The notes beneath the pieces were generated by a model, which saw nothing but the letters and a program-made list of their open reading frames with translations, was not told the DNA's origin and did no database searches. A stretch of 64,000 nt of DNA from Blastomyces gilchristii SLH14081 (taxonomy: Eukaryota; Ascomycota; Eurotiomycetes; Onygenales; Ajellomycetaceae), in NCBI RefSeq assembly GCF_000003855.2, contig NW_003101675.1, forward strand, positions 984,888-1,048,887, written 5' to 3'. Each line of letters opens with the position of its first letter. The first letter of the stretch is position 1. Both the position numbers and the translations under genes were made by a program. This document shows, piece after piece, positions 23,711 to 33,314 of the stretch.

Positions 23711-23790
23711 GCCAGCGGTGGGATTCGAACCCACACACCTCTAATGTGTGCGGCCTTGGTTACCAGTCTTACCAACTGGGCCACGCTGGC
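23711..23790 (-). other. tRNA-like head of the chimera (non-canonical tRNA)
   Basis: 80 nt. The acceptor GCCAGCG pairs perfectly with CGCTGGC, and the T-arm GTGGG-TTCGAAT-CCCAC is perfect. A discriminator A follows at 23710. The middle is abnormal: the best D-stem (GGCC/GGCC) encloses an over-long loop holding a partial repeat of GGTAA. The best anticodon-type hairpin has loop ATTAGAG (anticodon TAG if real) and leaves no variable loop. It is not a convincing functional tRNA; a tRNA-derived RNA or SINE head is more likely. Confidence 0.65.
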
Positions 23791-24031
23791 GTTGAAAAAA
23801 TGTTGATACTTATACATTATAGTGATTTGTGAATCATGATAGTTAAATATATATATATATATATATTATTCCTGACTTGATTACAACTTGTACAATAATT
23901 TTTAAAAACTCAAAATTAATTTCAATTATTAATAATTATGAACTTACAACTAATTAATATAAAAAGAAAAAAAACTTTTTCTACTCATTATCTTTCTACT
24001 CTTTCTTATTCTTCTTATCATTCTTTATAAT

Positions 24032-24860
24032 TCACTTCTCATTCTTCTTCTCCTTCTTCTTCTTCTTATCTGAGATGATAATCACCTTAAAATCTCCCTC
24101 TGCTGTCTTCTCAGAGAAGGGTTTCTGCTGCTTCTTCTCAGTCAGATCAATCTGTGTCTCAAAATCCTGCATTTTCTGATCTGCTGTCTCAGGTTTCATG
24201 TCAGCAGTAAGCAGATTGATATACTCAGAGAGCAGAGCTGTCTTCTCAATATTCTGAATCATGAAGTGTATTCAAGATCTGAACAAGGTCTCAATTCCCT
24301 TCTTCTCTGTCAGCTTCTGCTAATCAATTAGAGAACAGAAGTATTATCAAAAATCATTATCTCTTAATAAATAAAAAACTTATTAGTTTTGACTTCTTTA
24401 TCTCTCACTTCAACATCTTCTCAATCTTTTTCTGTTATTACTTATTTACAGTAACACTTTTCTTCTCTCTCTCTCTCTTCATCTTAGTCTCAAATCATTC
24501 TCAGAACTTCTTCTGATTTCATCACTACTGTATGAGACTCTTCACTGTCTTCTTCTTCAATCTCTCACAGGTGATGCTATCTACAGTATTTCTATACTTA
24601 GTTCAGTCTAAATCTATTAGAAGTGTTACTTAAAATTGTTATCATTCTGCTTTTTTACAGAGCCTCTTCAAGACATTATAACATGTCTTACAATCTGTCT
24701 TCTCTCACTTGAATATCTCCTTCTTCTCTCTCTTCAATCTGTGACAGTGCTCACGCGCCTTGATGATCTGCAGAACTGCAGAATATTTGAAGAGAGATGA
24801 CATGATTGATTTCAGTGAGTATTGAAGAGAGGTGAAGGCAGAAGAGGCGGCCAGAAATAA
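24032..24860 (-). pseudogene. hAT-1 accessory gene (basic Cys-containing protein), broken
   Basis: Mirror of hAT-2 28090-28876. The last exon (24032-24262, 76 codons open) is Lys/Glu-rich and ends in a run of lysines. Upstream exons are separated by two putative introns: one at about 24591-24657, and one just above 24320. The first exon holds His/Cys-x-Cys-His-Arg-Leu-Lys-Arg followed by Cys-x2-Cys. Trp codons appear as TGA. It lies on the transposase strand, upstream of it. Function unknown. Confidence 0.5.
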
Positions 24861-24862
24861 TA

Positions 24863-24957
24863 TAATAATAATGATGATAATGATAATAATGATAATAATA
24901 ATGATGATAGTGATGATGATGATAATAATAATAATGATGATAATAATGATGAAAGAG
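24863..24957. repeat. AAT/GAT trinucleotide microsatellite in hAT-1
   Basis: Mixed AAT, GAT and AGT triplets over about 95 bp, just upstream of the accessory gene. The inverted partner in hAT-2 is at 27972-28052. Open frames read through it (runs of His or Ser) are artefacts of the repeat. Confidence 0.85.
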
Positions 24958-25627
24958 AGAGTGCATTGAAATATATTACTGACTTATCAAATATAAAGAG
25001 ACTCAAAGAAAATATTAACAGCTTTCAGCAATGTACAGAAACAGCTACAGTATTGTATAGTAATATCATCTTCATTCAATACATGCACTGTTGATATTCT
25101 TTATATACAGTTATTATATAATCTGTATCAGAGATACATGTAGAAAACAGATCTTTACTACTAGAACAAATGATTACAGTAATTCTCTGTTTTCATATTA
25201 TAAAGATAAGTTATTCTCATTTCTTTCTTCTCTCTTTTCTCTTCTTCAATCAACCACTAATTTCAAGCTGATATGAAAACTATTAAAACACTCTCAGAAA
25301 CCCTCAAATTGAAGAGTATAGACTAATCAAATTTCAAATGCAGAAGAAATCAAATTATCTTCTACAGATTCAATTATTCACTTTCTCTCAAATAAAACAG
25401 CAGTCATATCCCCTCCTTCCCTCAATCAAACAAAACATAGCCTGTGAAAGTGAGTATCACATCAGATTATAATGATCAAACACAGCCCCAGCATGCAGGG
25501 CTGTATATATGCAGCACATGCTGAACTGAGAGACTGCATGAGTTGCAAATCAGCAGCAGCATCTCAGAGAGAGCCATGCAGCGTGAGAAAGCTACAACTC
25601 TCAGTCACATGTGCAGAGAGTGAATCA

Positions 25628-25930
25628 CTGCAGTAAGTACATATGCATTGAAGTAACACTTTTTAATAACACTCAGTCTCTGATATGATGAAAATAGAGT
25701 CTCTTCATAAGATTCATTTTTATCAGAAGTCAGAGAATCTTATATTCTTCAAGATCATCTTCACACATCTTGTCTGTGAAATTGATGAGAAGAATCATCA
25801 ATTTCAGCATTCTGTTCTTGATGTCATTCAAGTGATAGCAGAGTTTACTCTGGCCACACTTTTTAAGTGTATATTTTCTAATTATTCACATTTATATAGA
25901 TATATACTGATTATTTGTTAGATAATGTTA
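25628..25930 (+). pseudogene. hAT-1 divergent small ORF, unrecognised
   Basis: A 78-codon open stretch (25685-25921) on the strand opposite the transposase. Its counterpart in hAT-2 (26999-27232, minus) is open in the same frame, and the protein is conserved at roughly 75%, including Lys-Ile-Glu-Ser-Leu-His-Lys-Ile near the start and Leu-Tyr-Arg-Tyr-Ile-Leu-Ile-Ile at the end. A possible intron carrying the shared motif precedes it. I recognise no domain. It may be a third hAT-borne gene or chance. Confidence 0.35.
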
Positions 25931-26045
25931 AGACAATGACTCATCATGATCATGTTACTCTCACTGTGAGAAATACATGATTGATGATAAACATTGTGAA
26001 GACTCTGAGAAGTGAGTATTTTGAGAGTGCTGCAGCTCTGCAATC

Positions 26046-26241
26046 TTGATTTTTTTTGTTTTTATTTTTTATTTTTTTCTTTTTCTTTTTTTTTTTTTTT
26101 TTTCTTTCTCTTTCTTTCTCTTTTTTTCTTTCTCTTCTTTTTTTCTTTCTCTTTTTTTTTTTTTTTGTTGTGATTTTTTCTTGTTATTTTGTTTTTTGTT
26201 TTTTTGTTATTTTTTGTATTTTATATTTTTTTTTTAATTAA
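26046..26241. repeat. Polypyrimidine tract in hAT-1
   Basis: About 195 bp almost wholly T and C with a few G on the plus strand, near the right terminus of hAT-1. The inverted partner in hAT-2 is a purine tract at about 26740-26872. Phe-rich open frames across it are low-complexity artefacts. Confidence 0.85.
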
Positions 26242-26739
26242 AATGATATTAATTATAATCTGTGTTTAGAAAAGTAATGATATTTAATAATACTCTCTGT
26301 TGAATTTTCAACAAATAAGTACTATGTTATGATATTATGTAAGTAAGAAATGATTTCATGATCTCATTTAATGTCATTTTCAATAATGAGATCAGAATGA
26401 AAATGTGACTAAGAATTCAAACATATTCTTTATCTGAGACTAGATTTTTATTTGAAAAGTAAATCTGAAACCTTTAATATTTGAAATAATGTGATTTGAG
26501 ATCAATGTGATGAACACAAATCATGATCAGAAGTAATGCTTTTAGACAACATGACAACTGTAAAGTTTGATCCTGGTCTCAGACACGGTCACACGGTCAG
26601 TTTAAATGAAACTATGAAATCATTTCTCACTTACATAATATCATAACATAGTGCTCATTTGTTGAAAATTCAACAGAGAGTATTATCAAATATCATTACT
26701 TTTCTGAACACAGATTATAATTCATATAATTTTAATTAT

Positions 26740-26872
26740 GAAAAAAATATAAAATATAAAAAAAAATAAAAAATAAAAAACAAAACAAACACAAGAAAAA
26801 ATCATAATGAAAAAAAAAGAGAAAGAGAAAGAAAAAAAAAAAGAAAAGAAAAAGAAAAAAAGAAAAAAAATC
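26740..26872. repeat. Polypurine tract in hAT-2
   Basis: Inverted counterpart of 26046-26241, shorter by several tens of bases. The two tracts face each other about 500 bp apart across the palindrome centre. Confidence 0.85.
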
Positions 26873-26998
26873 AAGATCACAGAGCTGCAGTACTCTCAAA
26901 ATACTCACTCTTCAGAGTCTTTACAATATTCATTATCAACTGTATATCTCTCACAGTGAGAGTAACACAGCTGTGATGAGTCATTGTCTTAATATCAT

Positions 26999-27300
26999 CT
27001 AATAAATAATCAGTATATATCTGTATAAATGTGAATAATTAGAAAACATACACTTAAAAAGTATGATTAGAGTGAACTCTGCTGCTACTTGAATAACATC
27101 AAGAATAGAATACTGAAATTGATGATTTCTCTTATTAATTTCACAGACAAGGTGTGTGAAGATGATCTTGAGAAATATAAGATTTCTCAACTTCTGATAA
27201 AAACAGATCTTATGAAGAGACTCTATTTTCATGATATCAGAGACTGAGTATTATTAAAAAGCATTATTTTCATGCAATGCACATGCACTTACTGCAGTGA
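26999..27300 (-). pseudogene. hAT-2 divergent small ORF, unrecognised
   Basis: 77-codon open stretch (26999-27232), the counterpart of 25685-25921 in hAT-1. A candidate donor GTAAGTGCATG lies just upstream in gene sense near 27291, followed by the shared intron-type motif. Being open in both copies while neighbouring frames are closed argues weakly for past coding. Function unknown. Confidence 0.35.
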
Positions 27301-27971
27301 TTCATTCTCTGCATATGTAACTGAGAGTTACAGCTTTCTCACACTGCACAGCTCTCTCTGAAATACTGTCATTAGTTTACAACTCACACAGTCTCTTAGT
27401 TCAGTATATACTGTGTATATACAGCTCTGCATGCTGAGGCCATGTTAATCATTATGACCTGATATGATACTCACTTTTCACAGGCCATGTTTTATTTGAG
27501 AGAGAAGAGGAAAGACACAACTGTTATTTTATTGAAAGAGGAATGAATAATTAGTATTATTAAATATAATTTGATTCATCTGCATTTAAAATTTGATTAG
27601 TCTATACTCTTCAATTTGAGAGTTTCTAAGAGTGTTTTAATAGTTTTCATATCAGCTTGAACTTGGTGATGAGTTGAAGAAGAAGAGAAAAGAGAGAAGA
27701 AAGAAATGAGAATAACTTATCTTTATAATATGAAAACAGAGAATCACTGTAATTATTCTCTCTAGTAATAAAGATCTGTTTTCTGCATGTATCTCTGATA
27801 TAGATTATATGATAACTGTATACAAAGAATATCAATAATGTATATATTGAATGAAGATAATGTTGCTATATAACACTGTAACTGTTTCTGTACATCTCTG
27901 AAAGCTGTTAATAGTTTCTTTATCTCTTTATATTTGATAAGTTAATAATATATTTCAACGCACTCTCTCTT

Positions 27972-28052
27972 TCATCATCATCATTATCACTATTATTATT
28001 ATTATTATCATCATCATTATCATCATCATCATTATTATCATTATTATTATAT
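27972..28052. repeat. Trinucleotide microsatellite in hAT-2
   Basis: ATT/ATC triplets, inverted counterpart of 24863-24957, lying between the divergent ORF and the accessory gene. Confidence 0.85.
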
Positions 28053-28253
28053 CATTGCTAGCTGTCTTCTCTGTCTTTATTCTTCTTCAACACTTATTAA
28101 AATTAATTATATCATCTTTCTTCAAATATTCTGCAGTTCTGTGAATCATCAAGACATGTGAGCGCTGTCACAGATTGAAGAGAGAGAAGAAGAAGGTGTT
28201 CAAGTATGAGAAGACAGATTATAAGACATGTTATAATATCTTGAAGAGGCTCT

Positions 28254-28320
28254 GTAAGAGAGTAGAATAATAATGATTTTAAATAACACTTCTGATAGAT
28301 TTAGACTGAACTAAGTATAG
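28254..28320 (+). other. Putative intron 1, accessory gene of hAT-2
   Basis: 67 bp, donor GTAAGAG, branch-like CTAAG, acceptor TATAG. It contains TAATGATTTTAAATAACACTT, a variant of the motif shared by all putative introns here. hAT-1 has the equivalent intron with the same borders. Confidence 0.5.
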
Positions 28321-28528
28321 AAATAATACAAATGACACTGCCTGTGAGAGATTGAAAAAGAAGACAGTGAAGAGCCTTATACAGTAGTGATAGAATCAGA
28401 AGAAGTTCTGAGAATGATTTGAGACTAAGATAAAGAGAGAGAGAGAGAAGAAGAGTATTACTGTAAATAAGCAGCAGCAGAAGAAGATTGAGAAGATATT
28501 AAAGTAGAAGATAAAGAAGTCAAAACTG

Positions 28529-28588
28529 GTAAGTTTTTTATTAAGAGATAATGATTTTTGATAACACTTCTGTTCTCTAATTGATTAG
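28529..28588 (+). other. Putative intron 2, accessory gene of hAT-2
   Basis: 60 bp, donor GTAAGT, branch-like CTAAT near 28577, acceptor ATTAG. Contains TAATGATTTTTGATAACACT. Splicing joins the exon ending Ser-Lys-Thr to the one beginning Gln-Lys-Leu-Thr-Glu. Confidence 0.55.
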
Positions 28589-28879
28589 CAGAAGCTGACA
28601 GAGAAGAAGGAAATTAAGGCCTTGTTCAGGTCTCAAATGCACTTCATGATTCAGAACATTAAGAAGACAGTTCTACTCTCTGAGCATGTCAATCTGCTTA
28701 CTACTGAGATGGAACCTGAGACAGCAGACCAGGAAATGCAGGATTTTGAGATGCAGATTGACCTGGCTGAGAGAGAGCAGTGAGAACTCTTCTCTGAGAA
28801 GACAGTAGAGAGAGATTTTGAGATGATTATTATCTCAGATGAGGAGAAGAAGAAGAAGAATAAGAATAAGAAGTGAATT

Positions 28880-29400
28880 ATAAAGAATGATAAAAAGAAT
28901 GAGAAAGAGAAGAAAGATAATGAGTAGAAAAAGTTTTTTTCTTTTTATATTAGTTAGTTATAAGTTTATAACTTTTAGTTAATAATTGAAATTAATTTTG
29001 AGTTTTTAAAAATTATTGTACAAGTTGTAATCAATTATCAATATCAGAAATAATATATATATATATATTCAACTATCATGTCACTATAATGTATAAATAT
29101 CAATATTTTTTCAACATTGATATTTACAATATTAATATATTTTTAATAATATTATCTAATAATATAATTTGATAACACTCTCTTTTACAATATTAATATA
29201 TTTCAAGAAATATGACAGAGATTAATCAAGATTGTTTATTTACTTTTATACATCAATGATATTCAATCTAAGTTAGTATTAAAATTATAACTAAGTTAAG
29301 AAAGAAGATTATTTTCTTTTATATTAATTCTTCTTACACACATCAGTGATCAGTTATTGAAAATAAATTATTATCTTTCTTAAATTATTATCATATCTTC
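28880..29400. other. hAT-2 sequence between accessory gene and transposase
   Basis: AT-rich with a short TA repeat near 29052. It contains the uninterrupted version of the chimera's target at 29102-29115. I see no ORF. It probably holds the transposase promoter. Confidence 0.4.
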
Positions 29401-30004
29401 TGAATTCACTTCTTTCACTTCTTTTACTTCTATTGAAGATTTATAAACTCTTTAAGAAATCACTGTGAATTACAAAGTCTATATTATTTACAATTTAACA
29501 CAGAATACTCTCTTTCAATTATAATAAATGATCACTTCATTCTTCACATCTGATTTCAGGTTATGAAATTTATGAAAAACTCAATATAAACACTGAGATG
29601 AACTATGAAATAATTATTAATAGATTGTATTATAGATTACTGAAGAGTCATCTCTCTGCTATAATCACTGTAACTTCATTCAGAAACATTCATCATAAAC
29701 TGATCATAGCTCTGAAGAAATTTTCTAATATCTGAAGTTATCAGAATGTAGATAATAAAAGAAAAATAATCAGAAAATTACTACTGAGCTGGTAAGTTAC
29801 TCTATCAGATAATGATTTTTAATAATACTAACTTTCTAATTTGAAGAAAATCATGTGAAAACAATCATGTATCAGTACTCTGATTTCATAACTCTTATCT
29901 GATAACTTCTGTGAATAATTACTTTGTATGTGTATATCTCTGAATCTTTCTCTTTAATCAATTGAAAACTCTGAATTCTGAACACTTCTTTAAATACTTA
30001 ATTC
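29400..30004 (+). pseudogene. hAT-2 transposase N-terminal exons
   Basis: Upstream of the catalytic region, split from it by LINE-1. A putative intron (29792-29846) has donor GTAAGT, branch-like CTAAT and the shared motif. Translated pieces show Leu/Lys-rich stretches with TGA for Trp. I looked for a BED zinc finger, usual at the N-terminus of hAT transposases, and could not confirm one. Confidence 0.45.
29792..29846 (+). other. Putative intron in hAT-2 transposase N-terminal part
   Basis: About 55 bp with donor GTAAGTTAC, branch-like CTAAT and acceptor GAAG. Contains TAATGATTTTTAATAATACT, close to the motif in the other introns. The hAT-1 equivalent is at about 20240-20292. Confidence 0.45.
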
Positions 30005-31680
30005 CAAGCGCTCCACCACGAACTCGCTCAATTTTTCGAATAAGAACCCGCCGATAGATCCATCGAAAAGCCCTCGATCATACGAGCATTTTGACCTCAT
30101 CGCCGACCGCATACCCCGTGTGGTGGTGGAGTTATCCAGCCAAACGTGAACCAGACGTTGTTCGAAACTCCTGTGTGGGATTATCCCCCGTTCACCCCTA
30201 CCACACCACAACCCTGGGCCAAATTGCCATACAAATTGTAAGGCGAAGAGACCTAACCATATGCGCCAATCTTCTTGATTTTGGAAGATCCCCGACCTGT
30301 AATTGTGGAGATATCTGAGAAGCACCTTCCACGAAAACCCTGTCTATCTTTGATGTTCCAAAACATCAACGCCAAGTCCCACCCACGTACCGCCCTTCTC
30401 AATCTGGCCCACCTCCGGCAGAAAAATACAAAAAGATACCTCGGCAATAGTATCAAGCACATAATCAACGGACACATCTGAAGTGCATCCTCCGCGAAAA
30501 ACCCTCTCTGTCTTTGGTGTACCAAGACATCAACACCAAGTCCCACCCTTGTACCGCCTCTTTCGATCTGGCCCATGCCCAGCAGAAAAATACAAAGAGA
30601 TACCTCAGCAACTGTACTCAATACATAATCAGCAGACACAACAACTATAAAATCAGTATATCTCAAGGTCTGACTGAGCCTTTGATCCCTGCACAGTGAG
30701 ATATATTAAATCTAGTTTTAATATCTCAATATTCAATAGATTCTGCAAGGGATTGAGAACAGCAACACTAGATTTCTATTGAATTTGAGAATTAACTCTA
30801 TATTAATATAATCATTGACAAAGTCTTCTATTTTGAGATATAAATAACCAGTTTCTCTACATCCCGCTGGCAATATTTACATTATTATATAGAAACAGAC
30901 TTATATTCTCTATAATATCAAGACTCTGAAGAGAGAAAGTCTTGATAGAGAGTATACAGTAGTGCATATCTTAGCAGTTTCTATCTCATTCTTCTGCAGC
31001 AGTTAATGCAAAAAAAAAAAGATCTTAGAAATAGTTTTTTACTTCTCTTGAAAAAGTAAGGTGTTTTTCTCTGGGTTTTACACAATATTCTTACAAAGAA
31101 TTAAAAACAGAGTTGTTTTCTGTCATAATTTCATATTCTTTTAAGTAAGAATTACTTTTTCAGTGACTGAAGAGCTTTCATTAATACTTAATTCTTTTTT
31201 ACACTCTTTATTAACTGATTTGAGTTGCACACTTGTTGTGTGAGAAGAATTGAATGATTTAGAATAAAATTGAATAGTTTTAATCAATTTCTCTGCAAAA
31301 AATTGATTTATTTTTTGTCAGTTTTTCTCTTAAAAACTGTCATATTATCTGATTTATTATCAATTGATATCATACTTTTCCTCACTGTATCCCAAGAAAG
31401 AGATTGTAAAGATTTTATTGATTTATCTTAAAAATCAATTTTAGTTTATTAGATTCTCTTCAAAAATCTAACCTAGTTACTGAACTGGTGTGAAAAAAAT
31501 CAGGTGTTTTATATATAAAAGTCTTTTACTCTTCTTTTGAAACAGTCTGATCAACTTTTCAATTGAAAACAGACTTAGAAATATCTTAATTGAAACAGTC
31601 TGATCAACTTTTCAATTCAAAAGAGTTCAATAAATATCTCATTTGAAACAGTCTGATCAACTTTTCATTGAGTAAGAACA
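30005..31680 (+). promoter_or_regulatory. LINE-1 5' UTR, GC-rich at its start
   Basis: The first ~700 bp are CpG-rich compared with the rest of the element and hold two tandem ~163-bp units. The remaining ~1 kb is AT-rich without ORFs of note. Small open frames on both strands in 30000-30700 differ between copies and look incidental. The equivalent of the first part survives in LINE-4 and LINE-2. Confidence 0.7.
30315..30645 (+). repeat. Two tandem ~163-bp monomers in LINE-1 5' UTR
   Basis: Unit 1 starts near 30318 and unit 2 near 30480. Landmarks recur about 162-164 bp apart: GAAGCACC vs GAAGTGCATCC, CATCAACGCCAAGTCCCACC vs CATCAACACCAAGTCCCACC, and CAGAAAAATACAAA. LINE-2 has the same two units at 10560-10890. 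Confidence 0.85.
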
Positions 31681-33285
31681 ATGAGTTCAAAAGTACACTC
31701 AGTTAATGTGGAAAAAGATGCTTTCTCAAATGCTATTCCTGAGATTGAAATTCTGAAGAGAAGAAAGAAAGAAGAAATAGAGAAACAACAAGTTCTTGAA
31801 ATACAGAAACTTGAAAAAGCAAGTAAAATTCTTGGAAAGCAGTGTCTGAGTGAGATGAATGAAGAAGTTCTGTTAATTCTTCATGCTCAGGCTAGACAAC
31901 TACAGGAAGTGATCAAGTTCAAACTTGGAATTTCAAACACAGTTCTAAAAACTTTGAAAATTCCTAATACAATCACTGACTCTTCAGCTTACTCTTCTTT
32001 CTTTTCTACTTCTTCTTCTTCTTCTTCTTTAAATCAGAAGAAAACATATGCTCAAGCAGCTGAATCTGCTGTCTCTAAACCTGCTGTCTCAAAACCTGCT
32101 CAAAATTCTGAGAAAACTGAGAAGAATACTGCTCATATCTCTATTCATAAAAAAGTGGAGAAAGAAATGCAAAAAGAGAAAAACTTTCAAATCTCTAGAA
32201 ATAGAAGACTTATTCTCAAAGTCTCAAATCAGAACATCTTACAAAGAAACAAGCTAAACTCAAATCTCATTTTCAGAATCAGAAATAAAATTAATCAGCA
32301 GTTCTTTTCTCAGTTGATGACTGATATTGAAGTTTAAAAACCAGTTATAGCTTCAATTGAGTTATCATTCTTTGGAAACTTCATCATTCTGACTACAATG
32401 CCTGAATTCAGTGCAGAATTCCTTATTCAGAATGAGAATCTCTGGAAATCAGCAGTAGAATCTTTGCTAAACACAACAATTCTATCTGAGAGAGATGAAA
32501 AGTGAGACAAATTCATTCTTCATGATATTTCAGTTGAAATTTTTGACTGTGAAGAAGGAATGCTACTTCTCAAAAATGAATTAGAAGAATACAACTCTAT
32601 TCAACTGAGAAAAGAGTCTGTATAACTAAATTCAATTGAGTTCAGACAAAGTAGAAGAAATGCCTCTGTTCTAGTATATACAAAGACACTTAAACAGTCA
32701 AAGATCTCTGAAGTAAGAGTAGCAGATTTGAAAATGAGAGTTCATGAATACAAAGACTCAAGAATGAATCTCAAAGCTCAAACACAGTGTTCAAACTGTC
32801 AAAGATATGAATACTTTGCAATCTCATGTTTTAGAGACTCAAAATGTGCATTCTGTGCCAGAGATCACAAAACTAGTGAGCATAAATGTGAAATATGCTC
32901 AAAAAGAGATGAAATATGTCAACACACTCTGCTTAAGTGCTCTAATTACAAAGAAAAGCATGCATCTAGCTCAAAAGAATGTATGTTTGCTCCAAGAACT
33001 CAAAAGAACTGGAGAAAAGATGAAGCTCAAAGTCAATCTAGAACTGAAGAGAAGAGTCAAGTCAGTAAACCTACAACTGCAAGCTTAAAAAGAAGAAACT
33101 CTCAACTATCTAAATCTTCAAACTTCAATTCTTCAGCTAAATGTAAACAGAATTTGAATCCTCAAACTTCTGTTAAGATTAGAGAATTGAGAAATGACTC
33201 TGATGATAAACTAGATATAATACAAGCAGTTGAGATTCCTACTTTTCAAAATAGTTATAATCTACTATCTGATAATAGTGATTAG
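31681..33285 (+). pseudogene. LINE-1 ORF1, gag-like RNA-binding protein
   Basis: 534 codons in one frame with three stops: TAA at 32335, TGA at 32503 (probably Trp) and TAA at 32623. Residues 1-60 are a charged, coiled-coil-like Lys/Glu-rich region. A Ser-rich linker lies near residue 105-120. Cys/His clusters span about residues 370-434 (32788-32982), with Cys-x2-Cys, then Cys-Ala-Phe-Cys...His...Cys, and a last one where the second Cys is Tyr. In Tad1-type LINEs this protein binds element RNA to form the RNP. The start was chosen as the first ATG after the AT-rich leader; LINE-2 has ATT there. Confidence 0.85.
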
Positions 33286-33314
33286 ATTCTACTCTATCTC
33301 TACTCTCTTTTAGT

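Larger units (their letters stand above)
20980..23790 (-). mobile_element. Chimeric retro-insert: tRNA-like head, GC-rich body, LINE 3' end
   Basis: Flanked by perfect 14-bp duplications GTTGAAAAAATGTT (20966-20979 and 23791-23804). hAT-2 carries the uninterrupted site near 29102-29115. On the minus strand the insert begins exactly at the first base of a tRNA-like structure (23790), continues through ~1.1 kb of GC-rich sequence (itself hit by a SINE), and switches near 22660 to the last ~1.68 kb of the Tad1-like LINE, ending in its AAT tail at 20980. One pair of duplications around the whole unit means it inserted as one retrotranscript. Confidence 0.85.
17954..26604 (-). mobile_element. hAT-1: second hAT copy inserted inverted in hAT-2
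   Basis: Termini TAGACTGGCCG (17954) and CAGTTTA (26598-26604), with perfect 8-bp duplications AATGAAAC at 17946-17953 and 26605-26612. It landed about 240 bp from the left end of hAT-2, in opposite orientation. The two copies therefore form an interrupted palindrome with arms of about 5.5 kb of shared sequence around the 17954-26368 and 26613-39779 segments. It carries a retro-insert at 20980-23790. Its genes are on the minus strand and mirror those of hAT-2. Confidence 0.93.
28090..28876 (+). pseudogene. hAT-2 accessory gene (basic Cys-containing protein), broken
   Basis: Three exons: about 28090-28253, 28321-28528 and 28589-28876. Exon 1 reads Cys-Glu-Arg-Cys-His-Arg-Leu-Lys-Arg, later Cys-Tyr-Asn and a Cys at the exon end, which recalls a fungal zinc cluster but lacks the regular six-Cys spacing. 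Exon 2 is rich in Lys/Glu with TGA codons at expected Trp positions. Exon 3 ends in acidic and then lysine-rich residues. Transposase exons follow on the same strand about 0.5-1 kb downstream. A DNA-binding helper role is a guess. Confidence 0.5.

Noticed and set aside
23711..23790. Functional nuclear tRNA gene (anticodon TAG by one fold)
   Set aside because: Acceptor and T-arm pair well, but the D-loop is over-long and there is no variable loop. It is also the exact 5' end of a retro-insert with target duplications.
24751..25006. His/Tyr-rich and Ser/Leu-rich ORFs on the minus strand
   Set aside because: They read through the trinucleotide microsatellite; both frames are open only because of the repeat.
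26046..26241. Overlapping Phe-rich ORFs of 61-63 codons
   Set aside because: They are translations of a polypyrimidine tract and carry no other signal.
17945..26613. Mutator-like element with 10-bp duplications at hAT-1
   Set aside because: First reading gave a 10-11 bp match. With the terminus placed at TAG/CTA the duplication is exactly 8 bp, and the transposase motifs are hAT.
29990..30699. Several ORFs on both strands over the LINE-1 5' start (up to 137 codons)
   Set aside because: The region is a non-coding CpG-rich 5' UTR with tandem units. The frames overlap on both strands, and the equivalent frames differ in the other two copies.
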